Below, piece after piece: positions 44,397 through 53,454 of a stretch of 64,000 bases of DNA (position 1 is its first letter; each line of letters begins with the position of its first letter). The DNA comes from Mycolicibacterium sp. YH-1. Its GTDB lineage: Bacteria > Actinomycetota > Actinomycetes > Mycobacteriales > Mycobacteriaceae. The position numbers and the translations under genes are program-made. The stretch lies in the NCBI RefSeq assembly GCF_022557175.1, contig NZ_CP092915.1, positions 4,340,001-4,404,000 on the forward strand, read 5' to 3'. The notes beneath the pieces are model-generated. The model had not been told where the DNA came from. It searched no databases and saw nothing but the letters and a program-made list of their open reading frames with translations.

Positions 44397-45569
44397 TCAG
44401 CGCCGCGACCGGCGATCGGCGATCTCATCGAGGATCTCGTCGGTGTGCTCACCCAGTTTCGGCGCCGCCGATCGGGGTTCCCATGGTGTGCCACCGAAGT
44501 CGGCGGGTGTGGCGACCATCGGCTGGGAGCCGTCACCATCGGGCACCTGCACCAACCCGCCTGCCGCGTGGAACTGATCGTCGGCCAGGACGTCGATGAT
44601 GGAGTTGATCGGCGACCAGAAGAAGTCAGGCTCGGCGTCGAAGACCTCCGCCCACTCGTCCAGCGATCGCGTGACAAACACGGCGTCCAGTTCGGCGATG
44701 AGATCGATTGCGTTGCAGGCTCGTCCATAGGCGGTCGCGTATCGGTCATCCGTGAGCCAGTCGGTGCGCCCCACTGCACGACACAGCGCGGGCCAGTGCC
44801 GATCCCCTTGCAGTCCAACGATCCAGAACCGCCTCCCGTCGGCCGTCGCGTAGTTGTTCACGCACGGGTTGCCCATGGTCTCGCGCTGCCCGACCGCGAT
44901 TTGCTGGCCCGTCAGCAGAAGCGTGTTCAGGTCGAAGCTGATGGTGTAAGCACCCTGGCGGTACAGCGACGTGGTCACCAACTGCCCCTGCCCGCTACTG
45001 TGCCGCGCGACGAGGGCGGCACAGATCGCCGCGGCCAGCGTCATACCCGCGGAGTGGTCGCCCATCCCGCCCCGCTGGAACGGCGGCACGTCACCGGGGC
45101 GAGTCAGCAGATCGGCCAGGCCCGAGCGGGCCCAGAACGCAGCAATGTCATACGCGGCCCGGTCGGCATCCGCGCCGTCGGTGCCGTATCCGGTGATCAG
45201 GCCGTACACCAGCCGCGGGTTGCTGGCGGCGAGCGTGGCGAAATCCAAACCGAGGCGCGCCAGAGCACCAGGACGGATGTTCGTCACGAATACGTCGGCG
45301 TCGGCGAGTAATTCGAGCGCCACCGCCATGCCGTCGTCGGTCGTGAGGTCGAGGACGATACTGCGTTTGGACCGGTTGTCCATCTCGAACGGCGGGTTCT
45401 CGCCGGTGTCGATCTGCAGCATCCTGCCGAACATGCGCGCCGGGTCGCCCTGGGGCGGTTCGACCTTGATCACGTCGGCACCCCAGTCGGCGAGAATGCC
45501 ACCCGCCGCGGGTCCGGCGACCCACACGCCGAGTTCGACGACCTTGATGCCTGCCAGCGGTCCGGCCAT
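44397..45569 (-). CDS. CaiB/BaiF family CoA-transferase
   Basis: 390 residues. Class III CoA-transferase: N-terminal GIKVVELGVWVAGPAAGGILADWGADVIKVEPPQGDPAR region, MDNRSKRSIVLDL, and the catalytic Asp in GGMGDHSAGM. It moves CoA between an acyl-CoA donor and a carboxylic acid, providing activation without ATP. In this context it would activate the acid formed by the aldehyde dehydrogenase for the acyl-CoA dehydrogenase. Convergent with TetR 1 and divergent from TetR 2. Confidence 0.93.
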   Translation of the reverse strand: MAGPLAGIKVVELGVWVAGPAAGGILADWGADVIKVEPPQGDPARMFGRMLQIDTGENPPFEMDNRSKRSIVLDLTTDDGMAVALELLADADVFVTNIRPGALARLGLDFATLAASNPRLVYGLITGYGTDGADADRAAYDIAAFWARSGLADLLTRPGDVPPFQRGGMGDHSAGMTLAAAICAALVARHSSGQGQLVTTSLYRQGAYTISFDLNTLLLTGQQIAVGQRETMGNPCVNNYATADGRRFWIVGLQGDRHWPALCRAVGRTDWLTDDRYATAYGRACNAIDLIAELDAVFVTRSLDEWAEVFDAEPDFFWSPINSIIDVLADDQFHAAGGLVQVPDGDGSQPMVATPADFGGTPWEPRSAAPKLGEHTDEILDEIADRRSRR

Positions 45570-45632
45570 AGCCGACCTCCTCGGGTGCGTCGGCGATCGC
45601 GCCGTTGGCCGCCCTCGCGTCCTCCGGGTACC

Positions 45633-45656
45633 TTACGATCGACCTCACGTTCGTAT
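45633..45656. promoter_or_regulatory. Palindrome TACGA-N12-TCGTA, possible relaxed regulon site (F)
   Basis: Perfect 5-bp inverted repeat (45634-45638 and 45651-45655) in the 116-nt gap between the CoA-transferase and TetR 2. Read as TTACG-N14-CGTAT it has the same geometry as the TGACA-N14-TGTAA elements. A candidate operator for TetR 2. Confidence 0.4.
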
Positions 45657-45685
45657 TGCTCGAGGCGCGCCGAGGAGGTGCTCAG

Positions 45686-46249
45686 ATGAATGAACCGGCA
45701 TCAGCCGACCGGGACGCTCCGGACTTCGGCGACGACACCTCGACCCGGCAACGAATTCTGGCCGCCACCGCCGAAGCGCTTGCACGCAGCGGTCAGACCA
45801 AGCTGAGCCTGTCGGAGGTCGCGATTCAGGCTGGCGTGTCCCGCCCCACGCTCTACCGCTGGTTCGCGTCGAAGTCCGATCTCCTCGATGCCTTCGGGAC
45901 CTACGAGCGTGACATGTTCGACTCGGGGATCACCAAGGCAACCGCCGGACTACGCGGCAACGAGAAACTCGATGGCGCGTTGAAGTTCATTGTCGACTAC
46001 CAGTACTCCTACTCGGGTGTGCGCCTTATCGACATCGAACCCGAGGTGGTTATCGCACAGCTGACAACGGTGATCCCGCGGGTGCGGAACCACCTGGAAC
46101 GCATGCTGCAGGGACCCAACAAGTCGGTGAAGGCCGCGACCGCCGTCCGGGTCGCGGTGTCGCACTACATCGTTCGCAGTGATGACAAGGACCAGTTCCT
46201 CGCCCAGCTGCGACACGCCGTGGGTATCAAGTCGCCAACGAACGACTAG
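45686..46249 (+). CDS. TetR family regulator (paralogue 2)
   Basis: 187 residues from ATG 45686, RBS GAGGAGGT. HTH: KLSLSEVAIQAGVSRPTLYRWFASKSDLLDAF. It is collinear with paralogue 1 along the whole length (compare ATAEALARSGQTKLSL with ATAEVLGRSGATKLSL). It lies 52 nt upstream of the aldehyde dehydrogenase, with regulon copy D in the gap. Confidence 0.9.
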   Translation: MNEPASADRDAPDFGDDTSTRQRILAATAEALARSGQTKLSLSEVAIQAGVSRPTLYRWFASKSDLLDAFGTYERDMFDSGITKATAGLRGNEKLDGALKFIVDYQYSYSGVRLIDIEPEVVIAQLTTVIPRVRNHLERMLQGPNKSVKAATAVRVAVSHYIVRSDDKDQFLAQLRHAVGIKSPTND

Positions 46250-46267
46250 GCCAAACGTCCAAACGCA

Positions 46268-46294
46268 TGACACTTGGCGGATAGTTTGTAAAGC
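46268..46294. promoter_or_regulatory. Conserved regulon element (copy D): TGACA-N14-TGTAA
   Basis: Between TetR 2 and the aldehyde dehydrogenase. TGACA 46268-46272, TGTAA 46287-46291, then AGC; the ALDH ATG follows 7 nt later. ATGACA could double as a -35 element, so the site may overlap the core promoter. Confidence 0.72.
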
Positions 46295-46301
46295 TATCCA
46301 T

Positions 46302-47798
46302 ATGACGACACTCGAGGGCGATTCCGGGGTACTGGCCGGCGACGAGCGGATGCTGATCGACGGTGAACTCCAGCACACCGGCAGCGGAGCGAAGTTCGAC
46401 GTCATACATCCGGCCAGCGAACAAGTGGCCGGGCAGGCCACTGACGGAACCGTCGCGGACATGAACCGCGCTGTGGGGGCCGCGCGGCGGGCCTTCGACG
46501 AGACCGACTGGTCGCGCGACCTCGACTTCCGCTACCACTGCCTGACCCAGCTGCACGACGCCTTCGAGCGCAACAAGGAGCGACTGCGGCGGATCCTGAT
46601 CACCGAGGTGGGCTGCCCCGTGACGGTGTCGGGCTCCCAGATCGAGAGCCCGATCGAGGAGGTCAAGCACTGGGCCGAGCACGGCAGGAACTTCAACTAC
46701 CTCGAGGACACCGGAGTGCACCCGACGCAGTTGGGGCCCGCGCGGCGCAAGATCCACTACGAGCCGATCGGTGTGGTCGGCGCGATCACACCGTGGAACG
46801 TGCCGTTCTACCTCAACGTCGCCGAGACGGTGCCGGCGCTGATGGCCGGAAACACCGTGGTACTCAAGCCCGCCCAGCTCACCCCGTGGTCGGGCAGCGA
46901 GTACGGCCGGATCGTTGCCGAGGAGACCGACATCCCCGCCGGCGTGTTCAACGTGGTGGTGTCCAACTCCAATGACGTCGGTGCGGCGTTGTCGGCCGAC
47001 CCGCGTGTCGACATGATCACCTTCACGGGCTCCACCGCCACCGGGCGGGCGATCCTGGCCGCAGGCGCGGCGACGGTGAAGAAGACACTGCTGGAACTGG
47101 GCGGCAAGTCCGCACACATCGTGCTCGACGACGCCGACTTCAACTCCGCCCTGCCGATGGCGGCGATGATGGCCTGCGTGATGTCAGGTCAGTCCTGCAT
47201 CCTGCCCAGCCGGATCCTGTTGCCGCGCAGCCGCTATGACGAGGGCATCGAGATACTCAAGACCATGATGGAGGGCTTCCCGGTCGGCGACCCGTGGACC
47301 CCCGGCAACATGCAGGGCCCGCAGATCAGCCAGACCCAGCGCGAGAAGGTGCTCGGTCTGATCAAGAGCGGTACCGACTCGGGCGCCCGCCTCATCACCG
47401 GCGGCGGCGTGCCCGAGAACCTGCCCGTCGGCTACTACACGCAGCCCACGCTGCTGGCCGATGTCGATCCCAACTCCCAGATCGCGCAGGAGGAGATCTT
47501 CGGCCCCGTGCTCACCGTCACCCCGTACGACACCGACGACGAGGCCGTGGCGATCGCCAACAACTCGATCTACGGCCTGTCCGGCGAGGTGTCGGGCACA
47601 GACGTCGACCGCGCCTTCGCGATCGCCACCCGCATGCGCACCGGCAACGTCACCATCAACGGCAAGTCCCACTTCGGCATCACCAGCCCGTTCGGCGGCA
47701 CCAAGCAGAGCGGCCTTGGCCGGCGCAATGGCGACGAGGGCTACCGCGAGTACCTCGAAGCCAAGACCATCGGAATGCCGGACACGGCGGCGCCGTGA
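46302..47798 (+). CDS. Aldehyde dehydrogenase (NAD(P)+-dependent)
   Basis: 498 residues from ATG 46302. Motifs: TPWNVPFYLNVAETVPALMAGNTVVLKPA (cofactor cleft), FTGSTATGRAI, catalytic Glu in LELGGKSAH, catalytic Cys in MSGQSCILPSR, and EEIFGPVLTV. Converts an aldehyde to a carboxylate. The short leader after the regulon element suggests a leaderless or nearly leaderless transcript. The NTF2-like gene overlaps its stop by 4 nt. Confidence 0.96.
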   Translation: MTTLEGDSGVLAGDERMLIDGELQHTGSGAKFDVIHPASEQVAGQATDGTVADMNRAVGAARRAFDETDWSRDLDFRYHCLTQLHDAFERNKERLRRILITEVGCPVTVSGSQIESPIEEVKHWAEHGRNFNYLEDTGVHPTQLGPARRKIHYEPIGVVGAITPWNVPFYLNVAETVPALMAGNTVVLKPAQLTPWSGSEYGRIVAEETDIPAGVFNVVVSNSNDVGAALSADPRVDMITFTGSTATGRAILAAGAATVKKTLLELGGKSAHIVLDDADFNSALPMAAMMACVMSGQSCILPSRILLPRSRYDEGIEILKTMMEGFPVGDPWTPGNMQGPQISQTQREKVLGLIKSGTDSGARLITGGGVPENLPVGYYTQPTLLADVDPNSQIAQEEIFGPVLTVTPYDTDDEAVAIANNSIYGLSGEVSGTDVDRAFAIATRMRTGNVTINGKSHFGITSPFGGTKQSGLGRRNGDEGYREYLEAKTIGMPDTAAP

Positions 47799-48241
47799 AT
47801 CATGCCCCGGTGACCGACCCGGCGCGCGTCGCCGACCAACTCGAGATCGCGGCACTGCTCTCGCGGTACGCGCGCGCAGTCGACACCAAGGACTGGGACC
47901 TGTACCGCTCGGTGTTCACCGAGGACGCCGTCATCGACTACTCGTCGAACGGAATCCCCGCGGGCGCACGCGATGACATCGCCGAGTTCCTCGGGCAGGC
48001 GTTCACCTCCATTCCGATGTCGATGCACTACATCACCAACATCGAGGTGGATTTCGACGGAATGGGCGACACCGCGACCGTGCGGGCGATGTTCCACAAC
48101 CCCATGCAACTGCCCGGAAAGACGGACCTGAGTTCCTGCGGCGGCTACTACCACCACGAGGTGGTGCGCACGGCCGACGGTTGGCGCAGCCGGCATCTGC
48201 GTGAGGACAACGTGTGGTTCGTCAACGGCCCGCGAACGTGA
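47795..48241 (+). CDS. NTF2/SnoaL-like protein
   Basis: 148 residues from GTG 47795, overlapping the ALDH stop (GTGA). Cone-fold pattern: LEIAALLSRYARAVDTKDWDLYRSVFTEDAVIDYSSNG (start region) and a C-terminal VVRTADGWRSRHLREDNVW strand pair. The Tyr-Asp-Arg/His arrangement recalls scytalone dehydratase/limonene-epoxide-hydrolase-like enzymes that act on cyclic hydroxylated or epoxide intermediates. The exact reaction is unknown. Co-transcribed with ALDH. Confidence 0.85.
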   Translation: MNHAPVTDPARVADQLEIAALLSRYARAVDTKDWDLYRSVFTEDAVIDYSSNGIPAGARDDIAEFLGQAFTSIPMSMHYITNIEVDFDGMGDTATVRAMFHNPMQLPGKTDLSSCGGYYHHEVVRTADGWRSRHLREDNVWFVNGPRT

Positions 48242-48244
48242 ACT

Positions 48245-48277
48245 AGATGGCGATGTTTCGCACATCTCTCGCCATCT
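48245..48277. terminator. Bidirectional hairpin between NTF2-like gene and rlmN
   Basis: AGATGGCGA (48245-48253) pairs perfectly with TCGCCATCT (48269-48277); the loop has a further ATGT/ACAT pairing. TCTTC follows on the plus strand. It is in the 61-nt convergent gap, so it can end both transcripts. Confidence 0.65.
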
Positions 48278-48302
48278 TCTTCACGTTCGGCAACCAATCG
48301 GG

Positions 48303-49394
48303 CTAGCCCTCGGCCGCCAATTGTCCACAGGCTGCGGCAATTTCGCGGCCACGGGTGTCACGGACCGTGCACGAGACGCCGCGGTCGCTGACTCGCTTGA
48401 CGAACTCGCGCTCGGCGGGCTTGGGGCTGGCGTCCCATTCGCTGCCGGGCGTGGGGTTGAGCGGAATCACGTTCACGTGCGCCAGCGGCCCGAGTGCAGC
48501 GCGGAGCTTCTTACCGAGCATGTCGCCGCGCCACGGCTGGTCGTTGACGTCGCGGATCAGTGCGTACTCGATGGAGACCCGGCGGCCGGTGACCTCGGCG
48601 TAGTACCGCGCGGCATCCAGGGCTTCGCCGACGTTCCAGCGATTGTTGACCGGCACCAGGGTGTCACGCAGCTCGTCGTCGGGGGCGTGCAGCGACAGCG
48701 CCAGCGTGACCCCGAGTCGTTCGTCGGCCAACTTGCGGATGGCGGGCGCCAGTCCGACTGTCGACACCGTGACCGAGCGCGCCGAGATGCCGAACCCGTT
48801 CGGTGGCGGTGCGATGATCCGGCGCACCGCGGCGAGCACCCTGTTGTAGTTGGCCAGTGGTTCGCCCATCCCCATGAAGACGATGTTGGAGAGTCGACCG
48901 TCGTGCTCCGCACGCATGGTTGACGATGCGGCACGGACTTGCTCGAGGATCTCAGCGGTGGACAAGTTGCGGGTGAGGCCGCCCTGGCCGGTCGCGCAGA
49001 ACGGGCAGGCCATGCCACAACCGGCCTGCGACGAGATGCATACGGTGTTGCGCTGCGGGTAGCGCATCAGCACCGACTCGAATGTGGTGCCATCGTGTCC
49101 GCGCCACAACGTCTTCCGCGTCTCCCCCGCGTCACACTGGACGGTCCGCACGACCTTGAGCAGGTCCGGGAACAGCGCTTCGGCGACCTTGTCACGCACC
49201 GAGGCCGGCAGATCAGTCATCTCGCGAGGATCGGCGATGAGACGTCCGTAGTACTGGTTGGCGAGCTGCTTGGCACGGAACGCGGGCAGCCCGAGGCCCG
49301 TGACAGCTTCTGCTCGCGCCGCCTCGTCGAGGTCGGCGAAATGTGGGGGCGGCATCGCGCGACGGGGCGCGTCGAAGACCAGTTCTTGTTTCAT
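48303..49394 (-). CDS. rlmN: Dual-specificity rRNA/tRNA adenine-C2 methyltransferase
   Basis: 363 residues. Radical SAM enzyme; cluster Cys in [12 protein letters not shown] (CxxxCxxC), GEPLAN motif [10 protein letters not shown], and the C-terminal methyl-carrying Cys in [10 protein letters not shown]. It methylates A2503 of 23S rRNA and A37 of some tRNAs. Position upstream of cdsA-frr-pyrH matches the M. tuberculosis order. Confidence 0.96.
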   Translation of the reverse strand: MKQELVFDAPRRAMPPPHFADLDEAARAEAVTGLGLPAFRAKQLANQYYGRLIADPREMTDLPASVRDKVAEALFPDLLKVVRTVQCDAGETRKTLWRGHDGTTFESVLMRYPQRNTVCISSQAGCGMACPFCATGQGGLTRNLSTAEILEQVRAASSTMRAEHDGRLSNIVFMGMGEPLANYNRVLAAVRRIIAPPPNGFGISARSVTVSTVGLAPAIRKLADERLGVTLALSLHAPDDELRDTLVPVNNRWNVGEALDAARYYAEVTGRRVSIEYALIRDVNDQPWRGDMLGKKLRAALGPLAHVNVIPLNPTPGSEWDASPKPAEREFVKRVSDRGVSCTVRDTRGREIAAACGQLAAEG

Positions 49395-49442
49395 GTCACG
49401 TCCAGTATCAACGCTGTCGGCTCACGTAGCGAACCGCCTGGG

Positions 49443-50303
49443 TCAGACGAGCAGCGTGAGGACGATCCAGGTCGCGACGGCCGAGGGCAGAACGGAGTCG
49501 AGACGGTCCATCAGGCCACCGTGGCCCGGCAGCAGCGTTCCCATGTCCTTGATGCCCAGATCGCGCTTGACCTGGGACTCGATCAGATCGCCCAGGGTCC
49601 CCGTGATGACCAGCATGATGCCGAGCGGGATGCCGACCCAGGCCGGCTTGTCGAGCAGGAACGCCACGGCGAGCACCGAGGCCGCGGTGCCGAATATCAG
49701 CGAGCCCGCGAACCCCTCCCACGACTTCTTCGGGCTGATCGCGGGCACCATCGGGTGCTTGCCGAACAACACCCCTGCCGTGTACCCGCCGATATCGGAG
49801 AAGACGACGCCCAGCATCAGGCACAGCACCCGCCAACGGCCGTCGTCCGGGTACACCAGGAGTGCGCCGAACGCACCGAACAGCGGTATCCAGGCGGCCA
49901 GGAAGACCGTTGTGGCGACGTCGCGGAGGTAGTTCTGCGGCGCGTTCTTGAGGCCGCCGGAGAGCAGTCGCCAGATCATGCACACGACAACGGTGCCGCC
50001 GAAGGCGCCCAATGCCCCCGTCACGCCGTACGGCCAGGTCAACCAGACGATCGCCTGCCCGCCCACCAGCAGCGGAACGATGGGTATCGAGTATCCCGCG
50101 GTGCGCAGGCGACGGACCACCTCAAGCGTCGCGACGGCCATCGCGACTGCCACTACCGGAATCCAGCCGAGAGGGGCGAAGACCAGGATGGCGATGACGC
50201 CGAATCCCAGGAATGCGCCGACCGCTATCGCGGCGGGCAGGTTACGTCCGGCCCGCGACGTCTTCTTGGGCTCCCCGGTTGGAGCGATCTCGGTATCTGC
50301 CAC
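49443..50303 (-). CDS. cdsA: Phosphatidate cytidylyltransferase
   Basis: 286 residues, about eight membrane helices. Makes CDP-diacylglycerol for phosphatidylinositol and cardiolipin synthesis. The C-terminal signature is split over GFAGSLIFG, LGDLIESQVKRDLGIKDMGTLLPGHGGLMDRLDS (quoted as location; key motif is KRDxxxKD...GHGGxxDRxDS). N-terminus is a short Lys/Arg-rich cytosolic segment. It follows frr by 33 nt. Confidence 0.96.
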   Translation of the reverse strand: MADTEIAPTGEPKKTSRAGRNLPAAIAVGAFLGFGVIAILVFAPLGWIPVVAVAMAVATLEVVRRLRTAGYSIPIVPLLVGGQAIVWLTWPYGVTGALGAFGGTVVVCMIWRLLSGGLKNAPQNYLRDVATTVFLAAWIPLFGAFGALLVYPDDGRWRVLCLMLGVVFSDIGGYTAGVLFGKHPMVPAISPKKSWEGFAGSLIFGTAASVLAVAFLLDKPAWVGIPLGIMLVITGTLGDLIESQVKRDLGIKDMGTLLPGHGGLMDRLDSVLPSAVATWIVLTLLV

Positions 50304-50336
50304 GGAATACGTCGCTAAAGGTCGGTCGGCGATGAC

Positions 50337-50894
50337 CTAGACCTCCAGCAGCTCGCCTTCTTTGTGCTTGACCAACTCGTCGATCTGGCCGGTGTAGGTC
50401 TGGGTGGCCTTGTCGAGTTCCTTCTCGGCGCGGCTCACATCGTCCTCGCCTGCGTCGCCGTCCTTCTTGATGCGGGCCAGCTCCTCCATCGCCTTGCGGC
50501 GGATGTTGCGTACCGACACCTTGGCGTCCTCACCCTTGCCCTTTGCCTGCTTGACCAGGTCACGGCGCCGCTCCTCGGTGAGCTGCGGGATGGAGATGCG
50601 GATGATGTTGCCGTCGTTGCTCGGGTTCACACCGAGGTCGGAGTTGCGGATGGCATCTTCGATAACGCGCAGCTGGGTGGCCTCATACGGCTTGATGATC
50701 ACCATGCGTGCCTCGGGCACATTGATCGACGACAACTGCGTGATGGGCGTCATCGCGCCGTAGTACTCGATGTTGATCCGCGAGAACATGCCCGGATTGG
50801 CGCGGCCGGTCCGGATGGTCGAGAGGTCGTCCCGCGCCACCGACACCGCCTTCTCCATCTTCTCCTCGGCGTCGAAGAGGGTTTCGTCGATCAC
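50337..50894 (-). CDS. frr: Ribosome recycling factor
   Basis: 185 residues, standard length. Splits post-termination ribosomes with EF-G. Conserved N-terminus [21 protein letters not shown] and C-terminus [19 protein letters not shown] with [11 protein letters not shown]. Between pyrH and cdsA, the common bacterial arrangement. Confidence 0.98.
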   Translation of the reverse strand: MIDETLFDAEEKMEKAVSVARDDLSTIRTGRANPGMFSRINIEYYGAMTPITQLSSINVPEARMVIIKPYEATQLRVIEDAIRNSDLGVNPSNDGNIIRISIPQLTEERRRDLVKQAKGKGEDAKVSVRNIRRKAMEELARIKKDGDAGEDDVSRAEKELDKATQTYTGQIDELVKHKEGELLEV

Positions 50895-50936
50895 GGTGCT
50901 TCTCCTGTTTCTGCTCCTCGCGAGCGCAGCCGCCCG

Positions 50937-51665
50937 CTAGGTGGTGACCAGTGTTCCGATCTTCTCACCTGCGACCGCACGCGCGATATTGCCGTCCGTG
51001 AGCAGGTTGAACACCAGAATGGGCATGCCGTTGTCCATACAGAGGCTGAATGCCGTCGCATCGGCCACCTTCAGTCCTCGGTCGATCACCTCGCGATGGC
51101 TGATCGCGGTGATCATCTCGGCGTCCGGGTTGTCCCGCGGATCGTCGGTGTAGATGCCGTCGACGGCCTTGGCCATGAGGACGACCTCCGCCCCGATCTC
51201 CAGCGCACGCTGTGCCGCGGTGGTGTCGGTGGAGAAGTAGGGCAGCCCCATGCCTGCACCGAAGATGACCACGCGGCCCTTCTCGAGGTGCCTGCGCGCG
51301 CGAAGCGGGATGTACGGTTCGGCGACCTGCCCCATCGTGATGGCGGTCTGCACGCGGGTGTCGATGCCCTCCTTCTGCAGGAAGTCCTGCAGCGCGAGGC
51401 TGTTCATCACCGTGCCGAGCATGCCCATGTAGTCCGAACGGGTGCGCTCCATACCGCGCTGCTGCAGCTGCGCCCCACGGAAGAAGTTTCCGCCCCCGAT
51501 GACGACGGCGACCTGCGCGCCGCTGCGCACCACGTCGGCGATCTGACGCGCCACGAGTGCCACGACATCGGGGTCGAGGCCCACCTGCCCGCCGCCGAAC
51601 ATCTCACCCCCGAGCTTGAGCAATACGCGGGTGTACATCGGCCTGATGGGGGCCGCCTGTGTCAT
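50937..51665 (-). CDS. pyrH: Uridylate kinase
   Basis: 242 residues from ATG 51665, RBS GGAGGAG. Phosphorylates UMP. Amino-acid-kinase fold: [55 protein letters not shown] (segment), VDGIYTDDP. First gene of pyrH-frr-cdsA. Confidence 0.98.
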   Translation of the reverse strand: MTQAAPIRPMYTRVLLKLGGEMFGGGQVGLDPDVVALVARQIADVVRSGAQVAVVIGGGNFFRGAQLQQRGMERTRSDYMGMLGTVMNSLALQDFLQKEGIDTRVQTAITMGQVAEPYIPLRARRHLEKGRVVIFGAGMGLPYFSTDTTAAQRALEIGAEVVLMAKAVDGIYTDDPRDNPDAEMITAISHREVIDRGLKVADATAFSLCMDNGMPILVFNLLTDGNIARAVAGEKIGTLVTT

Positions 51666-51780
51666 CGGGCTCCTCCGGATCGGGGCAAGTCTCACCCGTC
51701 CCGGCAATCACCAGGGACGGTGACTCAATCCTGCCTCATGGAGGCTGCCCGACGACGCAGGGGTGGCACTAGTCAGCCAA

Positions 51781-52467
<687 letters not shown>

Positions 52468-52480
52468 TCATCCGGTGTAT

Positions 52481-52502
52481 CAACCTAGTTGATATATGTC
52501 AA
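52481..52502. promoter_or_regulatory. MarR-type palindromes between methyltransferase and MarR genes
   Basis: TTGATATATGTCAA (52489-52502; TTGA-N6-TCAA) overlaps a second dyad CAAC-CTA-GTTG (52481-52491). They fill the short divergent gap and lie 10 nt before the MarR ATG. Confidence 0.6.
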
Positions 52503-52512
52503 GATAACTGAC

Positions 52513-52929
52513 ATGGTCGACGATGAGAACCGCCCACTCGGGTTTCTGCTGCACCGCGTCATCGCGCACCTGCGGGCCGAAGTGACCCAGAACGCCTTGG
52601 AACCCCTCGGTCTGACCTTCACGCAATACCTCTGCATGCGACTGCTGTCGCAGACACCCGGTCACTCCAACGCCGATCTCGCCCGCAACCTGTTCGTGTC
52701 GCCGCAGGCGATGAATATGACGGTGCGCGGACTGCAGGAGCGGGGACTGGTGACGCGGCCGGCGACGGTGGCATCCGGCCGGTCCCTGCCCGCCGAACTG
52801 ACCCGCGAGGGCGTCGCGATGCTGGCACGCACCGACGCCGGCGTGCGCGAGGCCGAGGAGAGGGTTCTCACGCCACTCTCCGCCCAGGATCAAAGGCATC
52901 TGCGACGCATTCTGGCCGAGCTGGGCTGA
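52513..52929 (+). CDS. MarR family transcriptional regulator
   Basis: 138 residues from ATG 52513. Winged helix: LTFTQYLCMRLLSQTPGHSNADLARNLFVSPQAMNMTVRGLQERGLV, with the wing ATVASGRSLPAELTREG. An earlier in-frame TTG lies inside the palindrome and is rejected. Probably represses itself and the divergent methyltransferase, and may affect the AhpD-like gene 75 nt downstream. M. tuberculosis Rv2887 is a MarR protein near amiC. Confidence 0.92.
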   Translation: MVDDENRPLGFLLHRVIAHLRAEVTQNALEPLGLTFTQYLCMRLLSQTPGHSNADLARNLFVSPQAMNMTVRGLQERGLVTRPATVASGRSLPAELTREGVAMLARTDAGVREAEERVLTPLSAQDQRHLRRILAELG

Positions 52930-53004
52930 TCGTTATCGTCCGCGCTGTCACGAATCGGGTATCTACTGCGTCTTAGTTGACGTACCCGACGAATTGGAGG
53001 CGAC

Positions 53005-53445
53005 ATGGCGGTTCGGACCTTGTTGAACACCGCAGTACCCACGGCTTATCAGACCCTGATCACGCTCAGTGAGCAGGCCGAGAAGGCCGCACTTGACGCC
53101 GGAGTCGATCCGCTGTCGATCGAATTGGTGCGGATCCGGGCCTCACAGCTGAACGGCTGCGGCTTCTGCCTGCGGATGCACGTTCGCGACGCACTGGCCA
53201 AGGGCGAGAGCACCGACCGGATCGCCGTACTTACGGCGTGGCGTGAGACCGCCTACTTCTCCCCCGCCGAGCGCGCCGCCCTCGCGATCGCCGAGGAGAT
53301 CACCAACATCTCCTCCACCGCGGCGAGCGCCGACGACGGTGACGCACTGACCGTCGCCGCGGCCGCGGCGCTGCGATGGGTCGCGATCGCCATCAACGGG
53401 TTCAACCGCGTCGCGATCTCGAGTCATTACGCCGTCAAACCCTGA
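53005..53445 (+). CDS. AhpD-like carboxymuconolactone decarboxylase family protein
   Basis: 146 residues. The redox site is LNGCGFCLRMHVRDA (CxxC with following His), as in alkylhydroperoxidase D-like proteins. It may reduce peroxides or act as a thiol redox protein. RBS TGGAGG precedes the ATG. It follows the MarR gene by 75 nt and converges with the amine oxidase gene, which produces hydrogen peroxide. Confidence 0.9.
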   Translation: MAVRTLLNTAVPTAYQTLITLSEQAEKAALDAGVDPLSIELVRIRASQLNGCGFCLRMHVRDALAKGESTDRIAVLTAWRETAYFSPAERAALAIAEEITNISSTAASADDGDALTVAAAAALRWVAIAINGFNRVAISSHYAVKP

Positions 53446-53454
53446 CGCCCAGCC

